A stretch of DNA of 64,000 nt from Embleya scabrispora (GCF_002024165.1 NZ_MWQN01000001.1:2294001-2358000); one strand, 5' to 3'; counted from the first letter of the stretch, positions 41,849 to 51,047 are shown. Notes: generated by a model not told the origin, from the sequence alone. Numbers and translations: made by a program.

Positions 41849-43129
41849 TCAGGCGGTGGCCGGAACGGGCCGGGGGGTGTTCAGCGGTGCCGCGTCGGCG
41901 GCGGTGTCGGTGTCGCGGTGATCGACCCCGGCGAGCAGTCGGCGGGCGCCGAACAGCACGGCGGCGGCGACCACGCAGGCCGCGCCGGCGACCAGGAACG
42001 GCACGTGCACGTTGAAGTGCTCCTCCAACTTGGGCGCCAGGAACGGCGCCGCCGCGGCGGCGAACCAGCGGACGAAGTTGTACCCCGCGCTCGCCACGGG
42101 TCGCGGCGAGTCCGATACCTCGAGCGCCAATTCGGTGAACACCGTGTTGTTTATACCGATGAAGGCGCCTGAAACGATGACACCGGTCACAACGACCGAG
42201 GTGGAGCCGTACGCGAGCACTCCCAGGTCCGCGGCGAACAGCAGCAGACTCGCGGCGGCCACGTTCGCCGAGCCGAACCGGGCCTGGAGTCGCGGGGCGA
42301 CCAGGACCGAGCAGACGGCGAGCAGGACACCCCACGCGAAGAACACCGCGCCGCTGCGGTACGGGCTCATGTCGAGCACGAACGGGGTGAACGCGAGCAC
42401 CGTGAAGAAGCCGTAGTTGTAGAAGAAGGCACCGGCCGCGGTGGTCGCCAGACCCCTGTGCCCGAGCGCCTTGAGCGGATCGAGCAGACCGATCCTGTGG
42501 GCGGGCCTGGGTTGTTCCTTCAGCAGCCCGACGATCAGCGCGAAGCCGATCGCCATCAGCGCGGCGGTGCCGTAGAACGGGTAGCGCCAACTGGCGTCGC
42601 CGAGCACCGCGCCGAGCAGCGGGCCGCAGGCCATGCCTAGCCCGAGCGCGGATTCGTAGAGCAGGATCGCCGCAGCCGAACCACCGCTCGCCGCACCGAC
42701 GATGACGGCGAGGGACGTGGACACGAACAGCGCGTTGCCCAGCCCCCAGCCGGCCCGGAAGCCGACCAGTTCGCCGACCGAGTCCGAGGTGCCGGCGAGG
42801 CCGGCGAAGATCACCACGAGGGCGAGGCCGAGCAGCAGCGTGCGTCGCCCGCCGATCCGGCTGGAGACGAATCCGGTCACCAGCATGGCCACCGCGGTGA
42901 TCAGGAAGTAGCTGGTGAACAGCAGCGAGACCTGGCTCGGCGAGGCGTCCAGCCCCTTGGCGATCGAGGGCAGGATCGGATCGACCAGCCCGATCCCCAT
43001 GAACGCCACGACGGCGGCGAACGCGGTGGCCCACACGGACATGGGCTGTTTGAGGATTCCGGGCTTCCGGGCGGTGTGGTCGGCCTGGGCTTCGCCCCGG
43101 GTCGGCGCGCCTTCGGGATGGGACCGCAT
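41849..43129 (-). CDS. MFS transporter (drug-efflux type)
   Basis: A 426-residue major facilitator protein with about 12 membrane segments. The N-terminus AVVAFMGIGLVDPILPSIAKGL matches DHA1-type exporters, with SRIGGRRTLLLG as loop 2-3 motif A and a GxxxGPxxGG-like LGLGMACGPLLGAVLG (motif C of antiporters). It probably exports a drug or metabolite; the substrate is unknown. ATG 43129 has GGAGG 6 nt upstream. A 19-bp palindrome (43150-43168) lies just upstream. The usp gene follows directly. Confidence 0.9.
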   Translation of the reverse strand: MRSHPEGAPTRGEAQADHTARKPGILKQPMSVWATAFAAVVAFMGIGLVDPILPSIAKGLDASPSQVSLLFTSYFLITAVAMLVTGFVSSRIGGRRTLLLGLALVVIFAGLAGTSDSVGELVGFRAGWGLGNALFVSTSLAVIVGAASGGSAAAILLYESALGLGMACGPLLGAVLGDASWRYPFYGTAALMAIGFALIVGLLKEQPRPAHRIGLLDPLKALGHRGLATTAAGAFFYNYGFFTVLAFTPFVLDMSPYRSGAVFFAWGVLLAVCSVLVAPRLQARFGSANVAAASLLLFAADLGVLAYGSTSVVVTGVIVSGAFIGINNTVFTELALEVSDSPRPVASAGYNFVRWFAAAAAPFLAPKLEEHFNVHVPFLVAGAACVVAAAVLFGARRLLAGVDHRDTDTAADAAPLNTPRPVPATA

Positions 43130-43149
43130 CCGAGACCTCCGAACAATGT

Positions 43150-43168
43150 TTGTTAGCTCAGCTAATAA
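43150..43168. promoter_or_regulatory. palindromic operator candidate upstream of the MFS gene
   Basis: TTGTTAGCTCAGCTAATAA: 9-nt arms around one base with one mismatched pair, 20 nt upstream of the MFS start codon, in an AT-rich patch. Size and symmetry fit a MarR-type (or TetR-type) operator. No regulator gene is adjacent, so control would be in trans. Confidence 0.5.
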
Positions 43169-43232
43169 ATGTAGCTTACACCTATCTGGTCGACAAGAGG
43201 CACTCCGGAGAGCCGGCGAAGGCGAATCGGGT

Positions 43233-44303
43233 TCAGGACTCCGCGGATTCCGCGCCGGAGAGGCCGAATTCGTGGTTGAGGCGGTCCCAGAAACCGTTGC
43301 GCAGGGCGCGACGCAGGTCCTCGTGCGGGCGCAGCGAGTACTGGAGGACGCTCTCGGCGTCCACGAGCAGGCCGCGGTCGATGGCCTGGGGCAACATCGG
43401 ACCGGGCATCAGGTCGGCCAGGTTCTCCCGGCCGCGCACCACCAGCCAGCGCTCGGCGATCTCCTGGCCGATCCGCCACGCCTGTTCGGCGGTCGGCGGG
43501 CCGCCGGGCCGCATGATCGGCACGCCGGCGTGCGACGGCGGCAACATCACCGGCGTCACGCACGTCTCGCAGAACTCGCGGTGCAGCATTCGGGTGACGT
43601 CGGCCTCCCACACCAGCGGGTCGGCCTGGTTGGTGCCGTACGCGGGCTCGACGCCCCACAGGTGCACCCGCACGCCGTAGGACTGGGCCGCCTCGACCGC
43701 CGAGACCAGGTCCTCGTCGCCGCTGATCACCACCGCGTCGTCGATCGCGTGGTTGCGGGCCAGCGATTCGAGGTCGCTGCGGATCAGCGAGTCGACGCCC
43801 TTTTGCTGGTTGTGCGCGTTGAGGTTGCCCAGTCGTACCTTCACATCGGGGAGTTCGGCGATCTGGCGCTGCTCCACGGTGTGCACCCGTTCGCGCGCGC
43901 CGTCGTACCAGTACACCCGCAGCAGGCGACCCTCCGGGAACACCCGGCGGGCCTCGTCGATCAGGCCGGTGATCAACTGCTCCGCGTCCACCCGGAAGGC
44001 CCGGCGTTCGGCCGAGCCGGCGACGAGCAGGCCCATCGCCGCGTACACGTAGCCGACATCGACGAACAGCGCGTGGGTCCCGAAGTGCAGGGGCGGCGAA
44101 ACGGATCGCACCAGGACGGCCGGTCGGGTGAACGGTTCGGTCAACTCCGCCAGTGCTCCGGGGGCGCCCTCGAAGCCCGCGACCGGGTGGTCCTCCAGCG
44201 GACCGCCGTGCTCGGCGCCGAGGTCCTCGCCGGATTCGTGCACCACGGCGCCGAAGGCGGCCGTCGCGCCCGTCCGGACGTCGTCCTCTCCCGGATCGTG
44301 CAA
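43233..44303 (-). CDS. NYN-domain (PIN-like) protein, putative ribonuclease
   Basis: A 356-residue protein. The NYN core has ALFVDVGYVYAAMGLL with the first catalytic Asp (about residue 80), QQKGVDSLIRSDLESLA (second acidic Asp) and VVISGDEDLVSAVEAAQ (Asp cluster). NYN proteins are Mg-dependent nucleases for tRNA or mRNA; the acidic residues appear intact. The TTG start at 44303 is supported by GGGAGG 8 nt upstream. It is divergent from the small gene at 44642. A C-terminal helical region (about 275-356) is family-specific. Binding partner unknown. Confidence 0.82.
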   Translation of the reverse strand: MHDPGEDDVRTGATAAFGAVVHESGEDLGAEHGGPLEDHPVAGFEGAPGALAELTEPFTRPAVLVRSVSPPLHFGTHALFVDVGYVYAAMGLLVAGSAERRAFRVDAEQLITGLIDEARRVFPEGRLLRVYWYDGARERVHTVEQRQIAELPDVKVRLGNLNAHNQQKGVDSLIRSDLESLARNHAIDDAVVISGDEDLVSAVEAAQSYGVRVHLWGVEPAYGTNQADPLVWEADVTRMLHREFCETCVTPVMLPPSHAGVPIMRPGGPPTAEQAWRIGQEIAERWLVVRGRENLADLMPGPMLPQAIDRGLLVDAESVLQYSLRPHEDLRRALRNGFWDRLNHEFGLSGAESAES

Positions 44304-44641
44304 AATCTCGTCCTCCCGCGGCGGCCGGGTGCCCGGCGCCTGGATGCGTGTCGATGTGTTCAGACCGCATTGTCCTATGCCGGCCGCCGTCGCGTCCTCG
44401 CTTGCCTCACGTGCGATGTCGCGTCATGCGTCACGTGTAAGCCATCGGATGTCAGGAAAGGAACATTTCAGTCATGGGAATGCTATCGAGGTGACCGCTG
44501 TTGTTCAGTGCGGTGCCGGTTGTGACCTCTGCCGGGTCTTACCCGATCCTCACGGATCCCGGCACCCATCCTTGTGAGCGGGGCTGTCGGCATGACCGTG
44601 TCGCCCCGCGCAACTTCGGACCGGAGGGAAGGGAGACGCAC
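44304..44641. other. intergenic region between NYN gene and 56-aa gene
   Basis: A 338-nt divergent intergenic stretch, less GC-rich than average around 44400-44520. A 42-codon open frame (44449-44577, plus strand) encodes a Cys-containing sequence (CGAGCDLC) but lacks a good ribosome binding site; otherwise I see only possible promoter-like AT-rich patches. Confidence 0.4.
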
Positions 44642-44812
44642 ATGCGTTACCGAATCACCAACCTCAGCCGAGCCCAGGAATCGACCGGGTCCAACCCGGC
44701 CAACTGCGCCGTCGTCGACATCGACACCGTACAGGCGGCCCTGAAACGGGCCGAGGCCTACGGTGAGCGCCTGTACATCCGCCCCGTGAAGACGGCGGCG
44801 GACGCGGGCTGA
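44642..44812 (+). CDS. small conserved-looking protein, hypothetical
   Basis: 56 residues: MRYRITNLSRAQESTGSNP, then a compact ANCAVVDIDTVQAALKRAEA segment and GERLYIRPVKTAADAG. A single Cys, no membrane segment. Strong ribosome binding site (GGAGGGAAGGGAG) 6 nt upstream of ATG. It is followed 20 nt later by a perfect 14-bp terminator, so it is expressed as a short monocistronic message. I do not recognise a family. Confidence 0.7.
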   Translation: MRYRITNLSRAQESTGSNPANCAVVDIDTVQAALKRAEAYGERLYIRPVKTAADAG

Positions 44813-44831
44813 TTTTCGACTGAGGCTGAAT

Positions 44832-44864
44832 CGAGGGCGCTCCCCCGTTCGGGGAGCGCCCTCG
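44832..44864. terminator. bidirectional hairpin terminator
   Basis: Perfect 14-bp stem (44832-44845 with 44851-44864) with loop CGTTC, between the 56-aa gene and the convergent MBL-fold gene. Confidence 0.8.
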
Positions 44865-44904
44865 TCTCGTATCCGGATGCGATCGGATCGCGGTCCCGGC
44901 CGGC

Positions 44905-45534
44905 TCAGTGCCCCCGGGTCACCCACGCGTCGTAGTCCGTCGCCTCCGCGCCGATCGTCGTCTCGTCGCCGTGGCCGGTGAGCACGCGCGTGCCCTCGGG
45001 CAGGCCGAGCAGGCGACCCTTGATCGACTCCAGGATCACCGGGAACGACGAGAACGAGCGCCCCGTGGCGCCGGGACCGCCCTTGAACAGCGTGTCGCCG
45101 GAGAAGAGCACGCCCAGGTCCGGGGCGTACAGGCAGACCGCGCCCGGCGCGTGGCCCGGGGTGTGCAGCACCCGCAGGTCCAGGCCCGCGACGGGGATCA
45201 CCTCGCCGTCGGCCAGGTCGACGTCCGGCGCGCGGTCGGGATACACCGCGTCCCACAACATCCGGTCGCTCGGGTGCAGATGGATCGGCGCGCCGGTGCG
45301 TTCGGCCAACTCGGCGGCGGCGTTGATGTGATCGTTGTGGCCGTGGGTGAGCACGATGCCGGTCACCGTGCGGTCGCCCACGCGCGCGACGATGGCCGCC
45401 GCGTCGTGTGCGGCATCGACCACCACCACCTCGCGGTCGTCGCCGACGATCCACACGTTGTTGTCCACGTCGAAGTCCTGGCCGTCGAGCGAGAACACGC
45501 CCGAGGTGACCACGTGGTCGATGCCGCCGGCCAT
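44905..45534 (-). CDS. MBL-fold metallohydrolase
   Basis: A 209-residue metallo-beta-lactamase fold protein. THGHNDH (HxHxDH, about 75-80), HTPGHAPGA (third His), FSGDTLFKGG (bridging Asp) and LTGHGDET (last His) complete the binuclear metal site. Its ATG overlaps the stop of mscR by one base (TGATG). Such hydrolases next to mycothiol-dependent formaldehyde dehydrogenase probably hydrolyse the S-formylmycothiol product, or a related thioester; this role is inferred from position. Cytosolic. Confidence 0.88.
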   Translation of the reverse strand: MAGGIDHVVTSGVFSLDGQDFDVDNNVWIVGDDREVVVVDAAHDAAAIVARVGDRTVTGIVLTHGHNDHINAAAELAERTGAPIHLHPSDRMLWDAVYPDRAPDVDLADGEVIPVAGLDLRVLHTPGHAPGAVCLYAPDLGVLFSGDTLFKGGPGATGRSFSSFPVILESIKGRLLGLPEGTRVLTGHGDETTIGAEATDYDAWVTRGH

Positions 45535-46619
45535 CAGAGGATCACCACCGAGCGCAGCACGTCGCCGTGGTGCATCTTCTCGAACGCGGCCTCGACGTCG
45601 GCCAGGGTGATCCGCTCGCTGACGAACGCGTCCAGGTCGAAGCGACCCTGGCGGTACAGGTCGATCAGCATCGGGAAGTCGCGCGAGGGCAGGCAGTCGC
45701 CGTACCAGGACGACTTGAGCGCACCGCCGCGGCCGAACACGTCGAGCAGGGGCAGTTCGAGCGTCATGTCCGGGGTGGGCACGCCCACCAGGACCACGGT
45801 GCCGGCCAGGTCGCGGGCGTAGAACGCCTGCTTGTAGGTCTCCGGGCGGCCGACCGCGTCGATCACCACGTCGGCGCCGAAGCCGCCGGTGAGTTCGCGG
45901 ATCGCCTCCACCGGGTCGCCCGACCTCGAGTTCACCGTGTGCGTGGCGCCGGCCCGGCGGGCCCACTCCAGCTTGCGGTCGTCGAGGTCGACGGCGATGA
46001 TCCGCGCCGCGCCGGCGAGCCGGGCACCGGCGATGGCCGCGTCGCCGACGCCGCCGCAGCCGATCACCGCGACCGTGTCGCCGCGGCCGACGTTGCCGGT
46101 GTTCACCGCCGCGCCCAGGCCCGCCATCACACCGCAGCCGAGCAGGCCGGCCGCGGCCGGGTCCGCCTCGGGGTCGACCTTGGTGCACTGTCCGGCGGCG
46201 ACCAGGGTCAGTTCGGCGAACGCGCCGATCCCGAGCGCGGGGCTCAGCTCGGTACCGTCCTCCAGGGTCATCTTTTGCGTGGCGTTGTGCGTGGCGAAGC
46301 AGTACTGCGGACGGCCGCGCCGACACGCGCGGCAATCGCCGCACACCGCACGCCAGTTCAGGATGACGAAGTCGCCGACAGCCACCTCCGTGACGCCCTC
46401 GCCGACCGACTCGACGATGCCGGCGGCCTCGTGGCCGAGCAGGTACGGGTAGTCGTCACCGATGCCGCCCTCGCGATAGTGCAGGTCCGTGTGGCAGACG
46501 CCGCACGCCTGCACCTTCACCCGCGCCTCGCCCGGACCCGGGTCCGGCACCACGATGGTCTCGATCGAGACCGGTGCGCCCTTGGCGCGTGCGACGACGC
46601 CGCGTACCGACTTGCTCAT
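45534..46619 (-). CDS. mscR: S-(hydroxymethyl)mycothiol dehydrogenase (MSH-dependent formaldehyde/nitrosothiol reductase)
   Basis: A 361-residue class III-type zinc alcohol dehydrogenase. [12 protein letters not shown] holds the catalytic Zn ligand; [11 protein letters not shown] the second; the structural zinc loop reads [15 protein letters not shown]; the NAD Rossmann motif is GCGGVG (about 195). The conserved Cys in LGCGVMAG is also present. In actinobacteria it oxidises hydroxymethyl-mycothiol (formaldehyde detoxification) and can reduce S-nitrosomycothiol. The start ATG 46619 has GGAGG close upstream. It is coupled to the MBL gene. Confidence 0.9.
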   Translation of the reverse strand: MSKSVRGVVARAKGAPVSIETIVVPDPGPGEARVKVQACGVCHTDLHYREGGIGDDYPYLLGHEAAGIVESVGEGVTEVAVGDFVILNWRAVCGDCRACRRGRPQYCFATHNATQKMTLEDGTELSPALGIGAFAELTLVAAGQCTKVDPEADPAAAGLLGCGVMAGLGAAVNTGNVGRGDTVAVIGCGGVGDAAIAGARLAGAARIIAVDLDDRKLEWARRAGATHTVNSRSGDPVEAIRELTGGFGADVVIDAVGRPETYKQAFYARDLAGTVVLVGVPTPDMTLELPLLDVFGRGGALKSSWYGDCLPSRDFPMLIDLYRQGRFDLDAFVSERITLADVEAAFEKMHHGDVLRSVVIL

Positions 46620-46662
46620 GTCCTCCGCCTCTCCCCAACCACCGGCTGCTGCGCTTCGCACC

Positions 46663-47277
46663 CTATGGCTTCGCCTCGATGAAACCCCGGACCCCGTCCG
46701 CGCACAGCTGTACCGCGATCGCCGACAGCAGCAGGCCCGAGAGCCGGGTCACCAAAACCACACCGCTCTCCTTGATGATCTTGATGATGCCGAGCGAGAA
46801 GCGCATGGTCAGCCACAACACGACGTGGATCGCCACGATCGCGGTCCACACACCGAGGTACTGACCGGCGCCGTGCGCCTTTTGCACGCTGACGATCGCG
46901 GCCACGATCGCGCCGGGGCCGGCCAGGAGGGGTGTGCCGAGGGGCACCAGGGCGACGTTGACGTCCTTGTTCTCGGTCGGCTCCTCGGCCTTGCCGGTGA
47001 GCAACGACAGTGCCACCAGCAGCAGGAGCAGACCCCCGGACACCTTGAGCGCCGGGATCGACACGTGCAGGTAGTCGAGGATCTTTTGGCCGAACAACCC
47101 GAAGAGGGAGATCACGCAGAACGCGACGGTGGCCGCCTGCCAGGCCATGCGCTTGCGCACGGCCTGCGGTCGGCCACCGGTGAAGCTCAGGTACAGCGGG
47201 ATGATGCCCGGCGGGTCCATGATCACGAAGAGGGTGACGAAGGACGAGCCGAAGAGTGTGACGTCGAACCAGTTCAT
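46663..47277 (-). CDS. MarC family integral membrane protein
   Basis: A 204-residue MarC protein with about six membrane segments, starting [31 protein letters not shown], quoted here as two parts: [19 protein letters not shown] then [12 protein letters not shown]. The MDPPG and [11 protein letters not shown] motifs are typical. Function is unknown; the name comes from an E. coli gene once linked to multiple antibiotic resistance. Its ATG overlaps the stop of the PHP gene (ATGA), so the two form a coupled pair. Confidence 0.88.
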   Translation of the reverse strand: MNWFDVTLFGSSFVTLFVIMDPPGIIPLYLSFTGGRPQAVRKRMAWQAATVAFCVISLFGLFGQKILDYLHVSIPALKVSGGLLLLLVALSLLTGKAEEPTENKDVNVALVPLGTPLLAGPGAIVAAIVSVQKAHGAGQYLGVWTAIVAIHVVLWLTMRFSLGIIKIIKESGVVLVTRLSGLLLSAIAVQLCADGVRGFIEAKP

Positions 47278-48122
47278 GGGGTGAGGGGTCTTGCTCCTGT
47301 CGCCAGTTCCGCGATCGCCCCGTACGACTCTGGATCTGTGGTGTTTTCTCCGAGATTGATCGTTTTGCGGGTGCCATGGTAGTCACTCGAACCGGTGGGG
47401 ATCAGCCGCAGCTCGCCGGCGAGACCGCGCAGGTGTGCCCGCATCGTGTCGTCGTGGTCCATGTGGTCCACCTCGATCCCGGCCAGACCCGCCTCGGCCA
47501 GCTCGGCGATCGTCGCGTCGGAGACGGTGCGCCCGCGCGTGACCGCGCCCGGATGGGCGAACACCGCGACCCCGCCCGCGCCGGTGATCAGCCGCACCGC
47601 GTCGGCGGCGCCGATCTCGTACTTGCCCACGAACGCCCGTCCGCCGTCCTTGAGCCACTCGGGGGTGAACGCGGCGGACACGTCCGCGACCACGCCCGCC
47701 TCGACCAGGGCGGTGGCCACGTGCGGCCGGCCCACCGCACCGCCGCCCGCGATCTCCCGCACCCGCTCCCAGGTGATCGGCGCGCCCAGTTCCCGGCAGC
47801 GCGCCACCATCGCCTCGGCCCGACGGACCCGGTCGGTGCGGACCAGCTCGCGCGCTCGGGCGAACTCCGGTTCGGCGGGGTCGAAAAGGTAGCCCAGCAT
47901 GTGCAGACTGATCCCGCCCTCGGCCACGCAGGAGATCTCCGCGCCGCGTACCAGGGTCAGCCCGTCGGGCAGCGCCTCGGCCGCGGCCGCCCAGCCCGCG
48001 GTGGTGTCGTGGTCGGTGAGCGCGACCACGTCCAAGCCGGCCGCCCGGGCCTTGCGGACCAGGTCGGCGGGCGCGTCGGTGCCGTCGGAAGCGGTGCTGT
48101 GGGTGTGCAGGTCGATACGCAC
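47274..48122 (-). CDS. PHP domain metal-dependent phosphoesterase
   Basis: A 282-residue PHP protein: IDLHTHSTASDGTDAP (metal His pair), ALTDHDTTAGW (DH pair), GAEISC, a central HMDHDD segment and GSSDYHG with the final His/Asp. Relatives hydrolyse phosphate from nucleotide 3',5'-bisphosphates or short RNA (RnaAM/YciV-like). Start GTG 48122 with GAGG 5 nt upstream. Coupled to the downstream MarC gene. Confidence 0.88.
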   Translation of the reverse strand: MRIDLHTHSTASDGTDAPADLVRKARAAGLDVVALTDHDTTAGWAAAAEALPDGLTLVRGAEISCVAEGGISLHMLGYLFDPAEPEFARARELVRTDRVRRAEAMVARCRELGAPITWERVREIAGGGAVGRPHVATALVEAGVVADVSAAFTPEWLKDGGRAFVGKYEIGAADAVRLITGAGGVAVFAHPGAVTRGRTVSDATIAELAEAGLAGIEVDHMDHDDTMRAHLRGLAGELRLIPTGSSDYHGTRKTINLGENTTDPESYGAIAELATGARPLTP

Positions 48123-48211
48123 GCGGACCTCGTCTGCGGGAGGGTCGATGGACGCTCCCGACCCTAGCCGGCCCGATCGACGGGCCCGAGCGGCCCCGGG
48201 TCCGCCGGTGG

Positions 48212-48847
48212 TCAGCAGTCCAGCAGTTGCGGGGACAGCGCCCCGCACGGCAGCAGCTGCAACTCGGCCCCGGCGTCGCGCAGATCGGTGAGGACGACGT
48301 CGTCGTAGACCAGATGCCCCGCCTTGCCCGGCCACAGGATCGCCCACAACCACAGGCCCATCGCCTCGCCCGCGTACACCGCGCGGTCGGCCGGCGCGTC
48401 GGTCACGCACCACAGCGGGGTCGGCCGACCGGCCGCCATCACCTTCGCGGGCGCGGACTTGACGAAGTCGCCGCCCGGATCGTGACCGGGCAATCCGGCG
48501 TAGCGGGCGCCGAGTCCGACCCCCAGCTCCTCGGCCACCAGCACCAGTTCGCCGCGTCCGCCCAGCGGCGCGGGCCCGGTACAGGCGACCGCGACCGCGC
48601 GGGAGCCGCCGCGATCGTCACCCGCGTGGGCGACCCCGGTGTACAGCCAGCCGACCGGCAGCGGCCAGGGCAACCAGACCGGCACGCGGGAGCGGCGCAC
48701 CACCGCGTCCAACGCCTCGACACTGGGCGGCACGACGGGTTGCAGCGGAGGCACCGCGCCATGGATCTCGCATTCCCACGTCTCCGAGAACAGACCCGGA
48801 GCGCGGACCCGGCCGCCGCAGCGGGGGCAGCTCGGCTCGCCCTTCAT
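48212..48847 (-). CDS. DUF6758 protein
   Basis: A 211-residue protein. An N-terminal zinc-ribbon-like CPRCGGRVRAPGLF with a later CEIHG gives three Cys and a His. The core motifs VPVWLPWPLPVGWLYTGVAHAG and ELVLVAEELGVGLGARYAG are typical of this streptomycete family of unknown function. The C-terminus ends AELQLLPCGALSPQLLDC. The ATG at 48847 has no clear Shine-Dalgarno. There is no membrane segment. It is 90 nt upstream of the PHP gene, in the same orientation. Confidence 0.8.
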   Translation of the reverse strand: MKGEPSCPRCGGRVRAPGLFSETWECEIHGAVPPLQPVVPPSVEALDAVVRRSRVPVWLPWPLPVGWLYTGVAHAGDDRGGSRAVAVACTGPAPLGGRGELVLVAEELGVGLGARYAGLPGHDPGGDFVKSAPAKVMAAGRPTPLWCVTDAPADRAVYAGEAMGLWLWAILWPGKAGHLVYDDVVLTDLRDAGAELQLLPCGALSPQLLDC

Positions 48848-49123
48848 AGGACAAGACGGTCCACTGCCCGAGGCTTCGCGTCAAGGACGATCACTCCTTC
48901 GGTGCGTCGGCGACGGGCCGACCGGCGTACGACCCGACCGCGGCGCGCCGGGCGCCCGCGTCCTCGCGCCGCCCGAGACCGCGCGGGCGGCTCGCAATGC
49001 CGCGCCGGCCGCGCCCCCGGCGCTCCGCCGCACGTCCGGCGGGTGGAACCGGGTGCGGTCGGGCGGATCCCGGTGGGCGCGGCCTCGCCTGGATCCGCCG
49101 CACTGGGACTAGGCTCGGGAGGC

Positions 49124-49525
49124 ATGCGGCTCATTCCCTGCGTCGGTGCGATCGTCCTGGACTCGGAGGGACGGGTGCTGCTGGTGCGACGCGCGAAAAT
49201 GCCGGGCGAGGGGCAGTGGTCGCTGCCCGGCGGGCGGGTCGAGGAGGGTGAGACCGACGCGGTCGCGCTGGCCCGGGAGATGATCGAGGAGACCGGGCTC
49301 GAGGTGACCGTGGGACCGCTGGTCGGCTCGGTGTTGCGACCGGCGCCCGACGGCGGCGTCTACGAGATTCGCGACTACGCCTGTACCCCACACGGCGGCA
49401 CCCTGCGCGCGGGGGACGACGCCGACGCGGTGCGCTGGATCGCCGCCGGCGACCTGGGCCGACTCGACCTCGTCGACGGCCTCCTCGACGCGCTGCGCGA
49501 GTGGAACGTCCCGGGGGTGGCATGA
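49124..49525 (+). CDS. NUDIX hydrolase (MutT-like)
   Basis: A 133-residue NUDIX domain protein; the Nudix box starts LPGGRVEEGE and ends AREMIEETGL. Standard for the family, with all REUxEE residues. The start ATG 49124 is preceded by GGAGG only one nt away, and by TAGGCT 9 nt upstream, so the message may be leaderless. Its stop overlaps the ribokinase start (ATGA), giving a coupled pair, and it may act on a nucleotide sugar or cofactor, though this is not certain. Confidence 0.88.
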   Translation: MRLIPCVGAIVLDSEGRVLLVRRAKMPGEGQWSLPGGRVEEGETDAVALAREMIEETGLEVTVGPLVGSVLRPAPDGGVYEIRDYACTPHGGTLRAGDDADAVRWIAAGDLGRLDLVDGLLDALREWNVPGVA

Positions 49526-50433
49526 GCGGCCCCGCGCGCTTGCTGGTGGTCGGCTCGATCAACGCCGACCTGGTGGTCCGGGTGCCGGCGCACCCCCGCC
49601 CGGGCGAGACGGTCCTCGGCGGCGACCTGGCGGTGCACCCGGGCGGCAAGGGCGCCAATCAGGCGGTGGCGGCGGCCCGGCTGGGCGCCGACGTGGCGCT
49701 GGCCGCGCGCGTGGGCGACGACGACCACGGCCGCGTGTTGCTCGCGACGCTGCGCCGGGAGGGCGTGCGTACCGAGGCGATGCGCACCTCGCCCGGCTCC
49801 TCGGGCGTGGCGCTGATCACGGTCGACGACGCGGGCGAGAACACGATCACCGTGGCTCCCGGAGCCAACGCCCGCTTCGGGCCGGAGGATGTGGCCGACC
49901 TGGTCCCGGCGATCGAGGCCGCCGCGGTGGTCTCGCTGCAATTGGAGATCCCCCTCGACACGGTCCGGACGGTGATCGAACGCTGCGCGGCGGCGCACAC
50001 CCGGGTGGTGCTGAACCCGTCGCCGGCCGTGTCGAGGCACGTACTGGTCTCCGGGGCACTGCTCGGGGCGTGCGACCCGCTGGTCCTCAACGAGCACGAG
50101 GCGACCACGATCGCGGGCGAGGGCGACGCCCGCGAGGCGCTGAAGGTGTTGCGGGCACTCGGCCCGAGCCCACGCTCGATCGTGCTCACCTTGGGCCCTG
50201 CCGGCGCGCTGATCACCGAGGCCGGCGCGGAACCGCTGCACATCGCCGCGCCGGCGGTGACCGCCGTCGACACCACGGGCGCGGGCGACGCCTTCACCGG
50301 CGCACTGGCCTGGCGCCTGGCCGCCGGCGACGACCTGCCCACCGCCACCCGGTACGCGGTCCGCACAGGCGCGGCCGCGGTCCGCCGCGCGGGCGCCCAG
50401 TCCTCCTACCCCACACCCGACGAACTGCCGTAG
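49522..50433 (+). CDS. rbsK: ribokinase (PfkB family)
   Basis: A 303-residue PfkB-family sugar kinase: SINADLVVRVP at the N-terminus, HPGGKGANQAVAAARLG (substrate loop), NEHEA for phosphate/Mg binding, and DTTGAGDAFTGAL near 250 with catalytic Asp256. It phosphorylates ribose at O5 using ATP. The assignment to ribose follows the close family match; other C5 or C6 sugars are possible. Ends at an 18-bp hairpin. Confidence 0.88.
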   Translation: MSGPARLLVVGSINADLVVRVPAHPRPGETVLGGDLAVHPGGKGANQAVAAARLGADVALAARVGDDDHGRVLLATLRREGVRTEAMRTSPGSSGVALITVDDAGENTITVAPGANARFGPEDVADLVPAIEAAAVVSLQLEIPLDTVRTVIERCAAAHTRVVLNPSPAVSRHVLVSGALLGACDPLVLNEHEATTIAGEGDAREALKVLRALGPSPRSIVLTLGPAGALITEAGAEPLHIAAPAVTAVDTTGAGDAFTGALAWRLAAGDDLPTATRYAVRTGAAAVRRAGAQSSYPTPDELP

Positions 50434-50460
50434 GGCGTTCGTCCGTCCATCCGCGTGGAA

Positions 50461-50501
50461 CGGGTGGGCCGCGCGTCGTGCTCCGACGCGCGGCCCACCC
50501 G
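50461..50501. terminator. bidirectional hairpin terminator
   Basis: Perfect 18-bp stem (50461-50478 with 50484-50501), loop TGCTC, between convergent ribokinase and MaoC genes. Confidence 0.85.
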
Positions 50502-50540
50502 TACTTGGTTCCGGAGCGGCAAAGCCCCCTCGGCCCCGCT

Positions 50541-51047
50541 TCAGCCCTCGATCAGCTCGGGCCGTCCGGGCTGCTCACCGCCGCGCTTGTCGCCGTAGCT
50601 CTCCTTGGGCACCATGACCTTGCGCTTGAACACACACACGAGCGTGCCGTCCTGCTTGTAGCCCTTGGTCTCCACGTAGACGACACCCCGGTCGTCCTTG
50701 GACTTCGACTCCCACTTGTCCAGCACGAGGGTCTGCCCGTAGAGGGTGTCCCCGTGGAACGTGGGCGCCACGTGTCGCAGGGACTCGATCTCCAGGTTGG
50801 CGATCGCCTTGCCCGAGACATCCGGCACCGACATACCGAGCAGCAGCGAGTAGATGTAATTGCCCACCACCACATTCCGCCCGAAATCGGTGGTCTTCTC
50901 GGCGTAGTTGGCATCCATGTGCAGCGGGTGGTGATTCATGGTGAGCAGACAGAACAGGTGATCGTCGTACTCGGTCACGGTCTTCCCGGGCCAGTGCTTG
51001 TAGATCGCACCGACCTCGAACTCCTCGTAGTAGCGGCCGAACTGCAT
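50541..51047 (-). CDS. MaoC-like dehydratase/hydratase
   Basis: A 168-residue hotdog-fold protein of the MaoC family. TMNHHPLHMDANYAEKTTDFG resembles the (R)-enoyl-CoA hydratase active-site stretch with Asp and His, and GRNVVVGNYIYSLLLGMSV follows. Related proteins hydrate 2-enoyl-CoA or mesaconyl-CoA-type thioesters. ATG 51047; GGGG lies 6 nt upstream. No partner gene (such as the acyl-CoA dehydrogenase at 56.4 kb) is adjacent, so the acyl substrate is open. Confidence 0.85.
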   Translation of the reverse strand: MQFGRYYEEFEVGAIYKHWPGKTVTEYDDHLFCLLTMNHHPLHMDANYAEKTTDFGRNVVVGNYIYSLLLGMSVPDVSGKAIANLEIESLRHVAPTFHGDTLYGQTLVLDKWESKSKDDRGVVYVETKGYKQDGTLVCVFKRKVMVPKESYGDKRGGEQPGRPELIEG

